Source: Streptomyces palmae
GTDB lineage: Bacteria; Actinomycetota; Actinomycetes; Streptomycetales; Streptomycetaceae
Assembly: GCF_004684805.1 (NCBI RefSeq)
Contig: NZ_SRID01000012.1
Coordinates: 1-44,515, forward strand
Length of the DNA: 44,515 bases
Direction of reading: 5' to 3'
Position numbers and translations under genes: made by a program. The notes under the pieces were generated by a model. That model was not told the origin of the DNA. It saw nothing but the letters and a program-made list of their open reading frames with translations, and made no database searches. The stretch's first letter is position 1. The number at the start of each line of letters is the position of its first letter. Shown here one piece after another: positions 26,880 through 33,767 of this stretch.

Positions 26880-27512
26880 TCAATCGAGGCCCCCGCCCTG
26901 GCTCTCCCTGAGCGGGGGCGGCGGTACGTACCCCTCCAGCGGCGGGCTGCCGGGGTCCGGGCGGACCGCGCCCAGCACGGGGTTGGCGGCCAGCGGGGAC
27001 ATCCGCACGGTGGTGCCCGGCCGGAGCGCCTCCACCACGGTGTCCTCGCCCGCGTACAGCGCCACATGCGAGGCATCGGCGTAGTAGACCACCAGGTCGC
27101 CCGGGCGCAGCTGGTCCAGCGGTACGTGCGGCAGGTCCCGCCACTGCTGCTGGCTGGTGCGCGGGATGGGGCGCCCGGCGTACGCCCAGGCGCCGGCGGT
27201 CAGCCCGGAGCAGTCGAAGGAATCGGGGCCTTCGGCGCCCCAGGCGTAGGGCTTGCCGATCTGCTGGAGCGCGAAACGCAGTGCCTTGTCACCCTCCGCC
27301 GACGGCGGGTGCTCGGTACGGGGCGCCCGGCGGGCCTGCTGCGCGTGCGGGGCGGTGTGCGCCCTGTCCCTCGGCTGACCGGCCCGCCGCTCGGCGTGGG
27401 GTGCCCCGGCGGGGCGAGTGGGCTGGGCGGCTGCCACCGCGATCTGGGGGATGCCCACCGCGGCGGCGGCCAGGGACGCCGCGCAGGCCATCCGGACCAT
27501 CCGGCCTGTCAT
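26880..27512 (-). CDS. Secreted NlpC/P60 peptidoglycan endopeptidase
   Basis: This 210-residue precursor has a signal peptide (RMVRMACAASLAAAAVGIPQIAVAAA, cleavage near 29), a basic Pro/Ala/Arg linker (30-73) and an NlpC/P60 domain from about 75. The catalytic Cys101 lies in DSFDCSGLT and His149 in DASHVALYAG, with PGDLVVYY between them. It should cleave the peptide stem of peptidoglycan. There is no LysM or coiled-coil region, so it is one of the short forms. The ATG at 27510-27512 has GGAGGTGA 6 bases upstream, and the 85 in-frame codons before it are rejected as leader. It is convergent with the conservon. Confidence 0.93.
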   Translation of the reverse strand: MTGRMVRMACAASLAAAAVGIPQIAVAAAQPTRPAGAPHAERRAGQPRDRAHTAPHAQQARRAPRTEHPPSAEGDKALRFALQQIGKPYAWGAEGPDSFDCSGLTAGAWAYAGRPIPRTSQQQWRDLPHVPLDQLRPGDLVVYYADASHVALYAGEDTVVEALRPGTTVRMSPLAANPVLGAVRPDPGSPPLEGYVPPPPLRESQGGGLD

Positions 27513-27798
27513 CTGCTCACCTCCGGGCTCCGCTGGTGGGCCCGATGCTGGCACGGTCGACCGATCGATCCCCAGATTTATGCGTTGATCAGATGAATGC
27601 CTGGGCCGTACGGGTGGTGGACTCCGGTTCCCACACCCTGTCGGCGCTTCCGGACAGCGGATCGCCCGACCCGTACCCACCGAGCCGTGCGGGGCGAATC
27701 GCTCCGCAGTGGCTCCTTCCTCCGCCTTGCATCCGCACGCGCCAGACCTCGCTCCCTGATCCAGCACGATCGACCGGACAGGACCTGGACCAGTGATG
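27513..27798 (-). other. Leader/promoter region of the NlpC/P60 gene with structured segments
   Basis: About 285 bases without a gene hold an imperfect dyad at 27571-27605 (CCCAG and CTGGG arms around an AT-rich centre, possible operator or -10 area). They also hold a hairpin at 27688-27708 (TGCGG/CCGCA and GCG/CGC with a 3-base loop). It lacks the conserved blocks of the ydaO/c-di-AMP riboswitch often found before such genes. Confidence 0.4.
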
Positions 27799-28092
27799 TC
27801 AATGGTCCGGGCCGGGCCGAGGCGGCGTATCCGGCTTCGACCAGGGCCACTTCAGCTTGGTGCGCGGTTTTCCCTCCGGCGCGTACTCGTACCGCCAGCC
27901 GCGCACCAGCCCCAGCCGGCCGCCCCCGCTCACCGGCGCCCGCAGATAGACGTGGACCACCGGGGGGCCGCCCGCCTCGTCCGGCACCGGTACCTCGTAG
28001 CTCTTCGGCGGCTGCCCGGTCGGCCCCACCAGCACCGGCAGTACCCGGCCGTCCAGTGGGCCGCCGACGAAGAGGGTGTTCTCGCTGCGCAC
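27799..28092 (-). CDS. Conserved hypothetical protein
   Basis: This 97-residue protein starts with [17 protein letters not shown], contains [23 protein letters not shown], and ends in a basic, Pro-rich tail. GGPLDG followed by beta-strand-like segments suggests a small all-beta protein. I do not recognise a family with a known function, though similar proteins occur in Streptomyces. The start is GTG at 28090-28092, 9 bases after the TetR stop, so the two form an operon and this protein may depend on the same regulator. No membrane or signal segment is present. Confidence 0.7.
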   Translation of the reverse strand: MRSENTLFVGGPLDGRVLPVLVGPTGQPPKSYEVPVPDEAGGPPVVHVYLRAPVSGGGRLGLVRGWRYEYAPEGKPRTKLKWPWSKPDTPPRPGPDH

Positions 28093-28101
28093 GGGGTCGT
28101 C

Positions 28102-28857
28102 CTACTCGCTTTCCGGATCCAGGAGACGGGCGGCGTCGGCCAGCACCGGCATGACGCCCCGGGCCAGGGTGCCCACCGGGCCCCCCGGCTCCTCCAGCAG
28201 CAGCGCCGTCCTGGCCACCCGCGCGGTCTGCTCGTCACTCGCCGCGGTGGCCGTCAACATCGCCACCAGCTGGTCCAGCAGCCAGTCCCGCAGCTCCGCG
28301 GCGGGCAGCTGCTTCTGCTCGTCCAGCCAGATCAGCGAGGCCGCCTCCACCACCGAGATCCAGGTGCGCACCATCATCCGCAGCCGCGGCCCCGGCTCGG
28401 CCACCTGCATGTGCAGCAGGATCTGGTCGGCGGCGGCGCGCCGCACCTCGTCCACGATCGCGCCGGTCCGGGAGGTCTCGGCCACCGAGCCGCCCTGGAG
28501 CAGCGCGCTGAAGCCGGTGTCATGGCTGTCCACGAAGGCCAGATAGCGGTCCAGGGCATGGGACATCCGCTGGGTGAGCGGACCGGTCCGCTCCTCGACG
28601 AAGCACCGCTCCAGCTCGTGCGCCGCGCTGCGCAGCGCGGCCTCGTACAACTGCTGCTTGCCGCCCGGGAAGTACCGGTAGACGAGGGGGCGGGAGGCTC
28701 CCGCGGCGGCGGCCACATCGTCCAGCGAGACGTCCTCCGGGGCACGCCGGGCGAACAGCGCGAGGGCGGCGGAGATCAGCTGGGCGCGCCGCTCCTCGAC
28801 GCTGAGCCTGCGATACGCGCCGCGGCGTGCGGCTGCCGGGGCGCTCCCTGTCGTCAT
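28102..28857 (-). CDS. TetR-family transcriptional regulator
   Basis: This 251-residue protein has an HTH at about 20-68 (EERRAQLISAALALFARR, VSLDDVAAAAGASRPLVYRYFPGGKQQLYEAAL) and a long helical ligand domain with ALDRYLAFVDSHDTGFSALLQGG and a dimer-forming C-terminus. No Shine-Dalgarno precedes the ATG at 28855-28857. A TACGCT hexamer lies 7 bases before it, so the message may be leaderless. A dyad overlaps the start codon. It is cotranscribed with the 97-residue protein and lies downstream of the AurF-like gene on the same strand, its most likely target. Confidence 0.92.
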   Translation of the reverse strand: MTTGSAPAAARRGAYRRLSVEERRAQLISAALALFARRAPEDVSLDDVAAAAGASRPLVYRYFPGGKQQLYEAALRSAAHELERCFVEERTGPLTQRMSHALDRYLAFVDSHDTGFSALLQGGSVAETSRTGAIVDEVRRAAADQILLHMQVAEPGPRLRMMVRTWISVVEAASLIWLDEQKQLPAAELRDWLLDQLVAMLTATAASDEQTARVARTALLLEEPGGPVGTLARGVMPVLADAARLLDPESE

Positions 28858-28863
28858 GACAGG
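28847..28863. promoter_or_regulatory. Dyad over the TetR start codon, likely operator
   Basis: CCTGTC-N5-GACAGG (28847-28863) is a perfect 6-bp-arm dyad whose centre contains the ATG of the TetR gene. With a possible leaderless promoter just upstream, a bound repressor would block both initiation and clearance, a simple autoregulation design. Confidence 0.5.
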
Positions 28864-28922
28864 CAGCGTAACCGCACCGCCGGACGATCCTCAGGCCAGG
28901 CCGCGGGCCCGGCCGAACCTGT

Positions 28923-28953
28923 CGCGCGCCGCACACCGGGCGTGCGGCGCGCG
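28923..28953. terminator. GC-rich hairpin, 12-bp perfect stem
   Basis: CGCGCGCCGCAC (28923-28934) pairs with GTGCGGCGCGCG (28942-28953) around a 7-base loop, in the spacer between the AurF-like stop and the TetR start on the minus strand. It may act as a second terminator behind the one at 29012-29046. Confidence 0.6.
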
Positions 28954-29011
28954 GCGGACGCCACCGATACGCGCCCGCCGCACCTCCCGCTCCGGTGCGC
29001 CGGCGACCCAC

Positions 29012-29046
29012 CCCGAGTGACCGGTCACCGGGTCCGGTCACTCGGG
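29012..29046 (-). terminator. Terminator of the AurF-like gene
   Basis: CCCGAGTGACCGG (29012-29024) pairs perfectly with CCGGTCACTCGGG (29034-29046) around a 9-base loop, 29 bases after the stop of the minus-strand diiron gene. There is no T-run, as usual in high-GC genomes. Confidence 0.8.
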
Positions 29047-29075
29047 TCCCTCAGGCCCCGCCCCCTGCCGGCCGC

Positions 29076-30005
29076 TCAGGCGAGGAGGCCGGAGCTCTTC
29101 CACAGCCGGCGGCCGACGCCCCGCATCAGCCCGATGTCGTCCAGGAAGTCCGTGAGCCGCTTGGCGCCGGTCTGCATCACCTCGCGCCGGTGCCCGCTCG
29201 CCCTGACCTGGGCCACCGCCTCCCGCCGGTCCAGGCCGACGTCCGCGTACGCCTTCGGGTTGATGAAGGCCTCCGAGAAGACCCGGGCCGCCTGGCCCGA
29301 GCTGACGCGGGTCAGCTCCGCCTCCCAGCGCGGGCAGGTGGCCATCTGGCGGCGCAGCTCCTCCCGGGCGTACCGGACGTGGCGGGCCTCCTCCACCACG
29401 TGGATCCGGGTGACGCCGCGCACCAGCGGCTGGATCCGCTCGTCCGGGAAGGTCAGCCGCTGCATCCAGTCCAGGATCTCCTCGCCCAGCAGGGTCGCGG
29501 CGAAGGACCCGGGCGTGGTGGAGATGGTCTTCAGCAGCCGGGCCAGGTTGTGGTGGAGCGGGGAGACCGGGTAGCTGGGGGTCCCGGACTTCTGTATCAG
29601 GCGGGCGAACATCTTGGAGTGCCGGCACTCGTCCGCGATCTCGGTGAGCGCGTAGCGGACGTGCGCGCTGGTCACCGGGCGGTCGTAGATGTGCCGGACC
29701 AGCAGCTGCATCAGGATGATCTCGAACCAGATGCCGAGCGAGGCCAGCGCGGAGGCCTCGTGCCGGGCCAGGTCCATCCGCTGCTCCTCGGACATCCGCT
29801 TCCACAGCGGGGTGCCGTAGAGCGAGACCAGCTCCGGCGGCCAGAACCACTTGCCGTCCTCCAGCGGCGCGTCCCAGTCGAGTTCGGTATCCGGGTCGAA
29901 GGAGTGCTTCGCCGACGAGTCCAGCAGCCGCTCGGCGACCTGCTCGCGGTCCTTCAGGAGTCCGAGCGCGTCCCGGAGCAGGGGAGGTTCGATGGTGGAA
30001 GTCAT
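29076..30005 (-). CDS. AurF-like diiron oxygenase family protein
   Basis: This 309-residue helical protein has metal-ligand motifs typical of the p-aminobenzoate N-oxygenase (AurF) and ferritin-like diiron family: a Glu in a long helix (ASLGIWFEIILMQLLVRHIYD), EIADECRHSKMF, GEEILDW and VVEEARHVRYA. These should bind two irons and activate oxygen for oxidation of an amine or an unactivated carbon. The ATG at 30003-30005 is used because GAGGTG lies 9-10 bases upstream and the alternative TTG is nine codons earlier. A palindrome overlaps its promoter. TetR genes lie downstream on the same strand, and a second diiron-type gene sits 3.8 kb away across the AT-rich cassette. The substrate is unknown. 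Confidence 0.85.
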   Translation of the reverse strand: MTSTIEPPLLRDALGLLKDREQVAERLLDSSAKHSFDPDTELDWDAPLEDGKWFWPPELVSLYGTPLWKRMSEEQRMDLARHEASALASLGIWFEIILMQLLVRHIYDRPVTSAHVRYALTEIADECRHSKMFARLIQKSGTPSYPVSPLHHNLARLLKTISTTPGSFAATLLGEEILDWMQRLTFPDERIQPLVRGVTRIHVVEEARHVRYAREELRRQMATCPRWEAELTRVSSGQAARVFSEAFINPKAYADVGLDRREAVAQVRASGHRREVMQTGAKRLTDFLDDIGLMRGVGRRLWKSSGLLA

Positions 30006-30041
30006 GGTTGAGAACACCTCGTCGGTAGGCAACTCTGGGTC

Positions 30042-30079
30042 GCACTCTTATAAGACTGCGTGTCAGTAAGGGTCGTCAA
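30042..30079 (-). promoter_or_regulatory. Promoter of the AurF-like gene with overlapping operator
   Basis: On the minus strand TTGACG (30074-30079) and TCTTAT (30050-30055) are separated by 18 bases, a good sigma-70-like pair. The -10 lies inside the 18-bp near-perfect palindrome GCACTCTTATAAGACTGC (30042-30059, one symmetric mismatch), the usual layout for a repressor such as the TetR protein downstream. Confidence 0.65.
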
Positions 30080-30089
30080 TCCCCTGCGT

Positions 30090-30102
30090 GGGACTTGTTG
30101 AC
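30090..30102 (+). repeat. 13-bp direct repeat, left copy
   Basis: GGGACTTGTTGAC here is repeated exactly and in the same orientation at 33675-33687. The two copies enclose the AT-richer three-gene cassette. It could mark the edges of an insertion, or be a shared promoter-like element (TTGAC). Confidence 0.6.
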
Positions 30103-30342
30103 GCTCCAGGCGGGCGCGCTGGCGTCTGCGGTGGAGAGGTGGAGGGGCAGGTGTGAGTGTCGGGTCCGGGCGAGTCGGTGAGGACGAGTCGCCAACCTCT
30201 CATGATGTCGAAAATTGACGTCAATCAGACGTCGATCGACCAGCCTTGATTGCTCATAGGCGTCAAGTGACTGCGAGCTGTTATCGTCGGGCCCCGGAAG
30301 GTCGCTGGCTCTGTCTGTCAACAGGCAAGGGGGACTGGGGAG
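30103..30342 (+). promoter_or_regulatory. Upstream region of the low-GC cassette with a 12-bp palindrome
   Basis: GC falls within this 240-base stretch from about base 30190 onward. ATTGACGTCAAT (30214-30225) is a perfect palindrome and contains a TTGACG that could serve as -35 or operator. I could not assign a convincing -10. No gene was found here. Confidence 0.45.
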
Positions 30343-30765
30343 ATGTGGGACGAATGGGAACGGCTCAAGACGGAGGCGCGGGACCGCTACCGGGAAGGCA
30401 CGCGACTGGATGGCACCTCGGGGCCGCGTGGTGGCGATGGCCCCGACCTGAGGACCAACCATGCGGGGAAGAAGGTTGCGGTCAGAGCCTTGCGGGAGCG
30501 GATACGGCCTGAGACGGCAACAGCCGGGAGCCGGGCGGATGGCAACAGTGCCGCAGCGGTAGCCGAGTTCTCCCAATGGGATACCGGTACCGGGCTCGAG
30601 GAGGCGCACCAGGAGTGGAAGGTGCAGGTGAAGAACTTGAAGGAGCGCCTCAAGAAGGACCAGGAAGCGCTGTCCCAGGCCAAGCAGGGCTTCCAATACG
30701 TCGACTACGACGTGAGCAGTCGAATATCCGGGATCGATCTGGACCCCGACCGGCGCGAGATCTAG
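30343..30765 (+). CDS. Small WXG100-like helical protein, first gene of the low-GC cassette
   Basis: This 140-residue hydrophilic protein begins WDEWERLKTEARDRYREG and has a disordered Gly-rich centre. Its C-terminal half reads VRALRERI..., FSQWDTGTGLEEAHQEWKVQV and KNLKERLKKDQEALSQAKQGF. A long helical hairpin with a Trp and a trailing YxxxD-like segment (YVDYDVSSRI) resembles ESX/WXG100-type proteins, though no exact WXG is present. I infer a secreted or chaperone-like partner of the next protein. The ATG at 30343 directly follows GGGGAG, with AAGGGGG 10 bases upstream. The next gene starts 16 bases after its stop. Base composition is unlike the surrounding genes. Confidence 0.65.
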   Translation: MWDEWERLKTEARDRYREGTRLDGTSGPRGGDGPDLRTNHAGKKVAVRALRERIRPETATAGSRADGNSAAAVAEFSQWDTGTGLEEAHQEWKVQVKNLKERLKKDQEALSQAKQGFQYVDYDVSSRISGIDLDPDRREI

Positions 30766-30781
30766 ATAAAGAGGCGCGATC

Positions 30782-33004
30782 ATGCTCACGTATCACGAAG
30801 TGATGACTGTCAGGCTGGGCGCACTGACCACTGCGGCAACGGACTGGGACGCGATGGCCGGGGACCTTCAGGAGTTGGAGAGGCTGTATAAGTCCGCAGT
30901 GGAGTCGGTTGCGAATGATGGCCAATGGGTCGCGGTCAGCGCGGACGCCGCCGCCTCGCGATTCGCGGTGACCCGGAAGCAGTTCGCCGACGCGCAAGTC
31001 GAGGCTCGTGCCATCGCCTCACTTCTGAGGGACGCCCATGGACAGTTCACCACGCTGATCAGAGACTTGGAGGATATCGTCGAACAGGCCGCGAAGGCTG
31101 GGTTCTATGTCAACAGCCAGGGTAAGCCCGTCTATGACTACACCAAGATAGAGGGGCGCAACGACCCCGACTCCGATTATCAGGATCAAGTTGCCAAAGT
31201 CCAGAAGGCCGAAGCCGCGTGGACGAAGAAAATCAAGGGCGCTGTGCAGGCGGTCGATGATGCGGACCAGGGTGTCAAGCTTGTGCTCCGGAAGGCGGCA
31301 GGCGTCCGAAGCCTGGGCGATATTCTAATGGGGCACGAGGCCAGTTTTAATGGGTCGGCAGGTGGTGACATCCAGATGTATGAGGCACGCGAGGCCAAGA
31401 AATACGCGGATCGGCTGCTGGCCGGTGAAGAGTTGGACTCCGGCGAATTGGAGGAGTGGCGCCGTCTGCTACGAGTCAACTCCGATCACCTGATTTTCAG
31501 CCGGACACTGCTCGACTCACTGGGACCGGAGAAGGCACTTGAGCTCTCTGACAAGATCGATGAGCTTGCCTACTACGACGACACCAAGAACAAGAAGCTT
31601 TACCTGGGTGTCAATGGGGGGCTGTCCGATTCGCTGGCAACTGCCACGCGAGTCCCGGATTTCAAGGATGCGAAGGGAAATCATCTGCGCTTCGGGACCG
31701 AGGCGTACAACAAGGCGTTCGCCGGCTGGAAGAAGACCGACGATGCAGATTTCTATAACCGGTGGCGCGAGGCGTTCCGTGAGCAGAGTTCGAACGAGAC
31801 CTCCAGGCGTAAGGTAACGGACAAACAGACAGTAAATGCATATCAGAGCCTGGCCACGCTGATGCTTCAAGGCCATGGCTACTCCCCGCAATTCGTGGCC
31901 GATGTCACCGATGACATGATCGCCGCCGAGAAGGGTAACTCCTACATCTTTCATCTCCGCGGTAAGTACAGTGACGAGAACGGCAAGGGATGGTTTGCAA
32001 ATGACCCCATTGATGCCGCTCTGGAGGTCATGTCCCGCGACCCGGAAGGAGCTGCTGGATACCTCGACCCCGGCACGACTGCCGGCAAGGAGCGCTTCGA
32101 CTATCTACTCGGTGACGGCGGTGACAGCCGTGACTGGAACGTCATCGACACGAAGCGATACGTAGGCGACGCCGAGCTGGATGCGGACGGTGCAGTGGAC
32201 ACCGACGATCGCAAGGGTCTCGGTGACGCCTTGACCGCGGCGGCCACCGGCGTCTCACCGTCAGGGACGGCACATGGGCCAACCGGCCACACGGACGTGA
32301 ATAACCGCACCTTCAAGTACGCGCTGAAAGTCCTGTCCGGCCAGGGTGACGACATGCCGGCCTCGCTGCGGGACGACATGGCGAAGATCTTTACGAACCA
32401 TGGCAGCGAGGTGCTCGTGGCGATGCGTGACTACACGGCAAGGCCAGGGACTCTGGACCAGGATCAGGTCATGGAGGTTACCAAGCAGATATCCCGAAGT
32501 CAGTACTCTTACGGGCTACTCCATGAGGGTATGAATTATGCCATTGTCAACAGTTTCTACGACAAGGGCCAGAATCCGGAGGACACTCTAAGCGGGGCTG
32601 GTATGGCCATCGGTTTTATGGAGCAGGCCCGTTACAGCGCGCTCAAGGGCGACCAGTACGACTATTCGTGGGACAAGATGGGGAGTTATCACATATCGGG
32701 AGCGATTCTCAACTTTATTCCCGGTTATGGGGACATTATCCAGCGTGGGGCAGATATCGCCACCTCGGCGTGGGTCATGGATGAGCAGGCGCAGCAGGCC
32801 GAAAAGTTGACAGGCGACTACAAGGAAACTTATGGACTTCGGCGGCAGCAGCTCAATGCACTCGCCGACCAGTGGTACGTCGTCAATCACGACTGGGCGA
32901 GGAATCATGCAGGCTACTCGGGCGATCAGGGGATATATAACTCGATTGCCGCGGCGGCGAATGATGGGAACAAAAAGGCGAATGGCCTTGGGGGGAATCA
33001 GTGA
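30782..33004 (+). CDS. Large DUF6571-like protein with WXG-like N-terminus, candidate type VII substrate
   Basis: This 740-residue protein has no signal peptide. Residues about 8-105 are a helical hairpin resembling WXG100 domains (TDWDAMAGDLQELERLY, GQWVAVSADAAASRFAVTRKQF). The middle (about 150-560) is mixed helical, with repeated SLG, DAALEVMSRDPEGAAGYLDP and DRKGLGDALTAAATG motifs of the kind I associate with the Streptomyces DUF6571 family. Near 640-680 a hydrophobic GAILNFIPGYGDIIQRGADIA segment looks like a pre-toxin or membrane-interacting helix. No toxin active site is recognised. The start at 30782 has AGAGGCG about 8 bases upstream. The lipoprotein gene overlaps its stop. GC of the rows I counted is near 53%, against about 70% nearby, which suggests lateral transfer. 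Confidence 0.7.
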   Translation: MLTYHEVMTVRLGALTTAATDWDAMAGDLQELERLYKSAVESVANDGQWVAVSADAAASRFAVTRKQFADAQVEARAIASLLRDAHGQFTTLIRDLEDIVEQAAKAGFYVNSQGKPVYDYTKIEGRNDPDSDYQDQVAKVQKAEAAWTKKIKGAVQAVDDADQGVKLVLRKAAGVRSLGDILMGHEASFNGSAGGDIQMYEAREAKKYADRLLAGEELDSGELEEWRRLLRVNSDHLIFSRTLLDSLGPEKALELSDKIDELAYYDDTKNKKLYLGVNGGLSDSLATATRVPDFKDAKGNHLRFGTEAYNKAFAGWKKTDDADFYNRWREAFREQSSNETSRRKVTDKQTVNAYQSLATLMLQGHGYSPQFVADVTDDMIAAEKGNSYIFHLRGKYSDENGKGWFANDPIDAALEVMSRDPEGAAGYLDPGTTAGKERFDYLLGDGGDSRDWNVIDTKRYVGDAELDADGAVDTDDRKGLGDALTAAATGVSPSGTAHGPTGHTDVNNRTFKYALKVLSGQGDDMPASLRDDMAKIFTNHGSEVLVAMRDYTARPGTLDQDQVMEVTKQISRSQYSYGLLHEGMNYAIVNSFYDKGQNPEDTLSGAGMAIGFMEQARYSALKGDQYDYSWDKMGSYHISGAILNFIPGYGDIIQRGADIATSAWVMDEQAQQAEKLTGDYKETYGLRRQQLNALADQWYVVNHDWARNHAGYSGDQGIYNSIAAAANDGNKKANGLGGNQ

Positions 33005-33534
33005 CAAGGGTGACTGGTCGGTTGCTGCTGGCACTTGTCCCTTTGGCCCTTCTTGGGATTGCATGCAGTGAGAAGAGCTATGCTTTTCCGGGCAAATTCT
33101 GTGGCGTTCCCATGAGTAGGGAGAGTCTGCAACCACTGTTGCCAGAGGGAAATAGCGTCAGGCAGATGAATGAGGATTCGGAGACTTTGCCAGGGGCCTT
33201 CTGCAATATCGTAATTGACGGGAAGCGCATCCTCTTTGTGGAGATTCATTATGTGGAGAATCCCCGTGATTTGGATCTGAAGGATCTGAATAGGCCTCCT
33301 GAGGGATTTGAGAACGCTGCCATGAGGAAGCCTCCCCTTCCAGGGAAGGCCGCTGTCGGCAGCAACGGCGGCGTGGTGTGGGTGAAGTGCGATGAGCCGG
33401 GTGCGCTCTTTACTCTTAGCATGTATTTCGGTGGTGACGAGGTAGAGGATTCGCCCGAGGGGTACAAGAAACTTCAGCGGTTCCTTGACGAGTTCACGCC
33501 GAAGGTTGCGAAGAAGTATGGCTGCACCAAGTAG
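33001..33534 (+). CDS. Small lipoprotein coupled to the DUF6571-like protein
   Basis: This 177-residue precursor has a short basic start, a hydrophobic stretch (LLLALVPLALLGIAC) and a lipobox LGIAC with lipid Cys at 22, so it should be anchored outside the membrane. The mature part has three further Cys residues (FCGVP, AFCNIV, YGCTK) plus one in VKCDEP, allowing disulfides, and no recognised domain. The GTG at 33001 overlaps the previous stop (GTGA), so production is tied to the large protein. It could be an immunity or anchoring partner, an inference from gene order only. It shares the low GC of the cassette and ends just before a strong terminator. Confidence 0.75.
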   Translation: MTRVTGRLLLALVPLALLGIACSEKSYAFPGKFCGVPMSRESLQPLLPEGNSVRQMNEDSETLPGAFCNIVIDGKRILFVEIHYVENPRDLDLKDLNRPPEGFENAAMRKPPLPGKAAVGSNGGVVWVKCDEPGALFTLSMYFGGDEVEDSPEGYKKLQRFLDEFTPKVAKKYGCTK

Positions 33535-33597
33535 CGTGCCGATCGGGTTCGACGTGGGCCCGGTCCGGCTGTCCGCGAGGCGCGGGAGCAATGGTTG

Positions 33598-33636
33598 AGG
33601 GCATCCCCTCGGGCGGCAGCCTTGAGGGGATGCCCT
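33598..33636 (+). terminator. Terminator of the low-GC cassette
   Basis: AGGGCATCCCCTC (33598-33610) pairs perfectly with GAGGGGATGCCCT (33624-33636) around a 13-base loop, 63 bases after the lipoprotein stop. It closes the three-gene unit before the right copy of the 13-bp repeat. Confidence 0.85.
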
Positions 33637-33674
33637 TGAGTGACACTTGGGCGGCAGAGTGCCCATCCTGGCAC

Positions 33675-33687
33675 GGGACTTGTTGAC
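33675..33687 (+). repeat. 13-bp direct repeat, right copy
   Basis: GGGACTTGTTGAC is identical to 30090-30102. It lies between the cassette terminator and the ferritin-like gene, 80 bases before its start. It may also contribute a TTGACC -35 element to that gene. Confidence 0.6.
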
Positions 33688-33767
33688 CGCTGTCTTCGGG
33701 CGTGTGAGCCTGCCCCTGAGACACATCCACCAGACGGGGGAGCCGCAGCAGTTGTCAGGAGGCGCCC

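Noticed and set aside
27513..27798. ydaO/c-di-AMP riboswitch before the NlpC/P60 gene
   Set aside because: Expected from context, but the conserved blocks I know from Streptomyces wall-hydrolase leaders are absent.
30090..33687. Integrated element with att sites
   Set aside because: The 13-bp repeats are suggestive, but there is no integrase, excisionase, transposase or tRNA gene in or beside the segment, so I report only the repeat.
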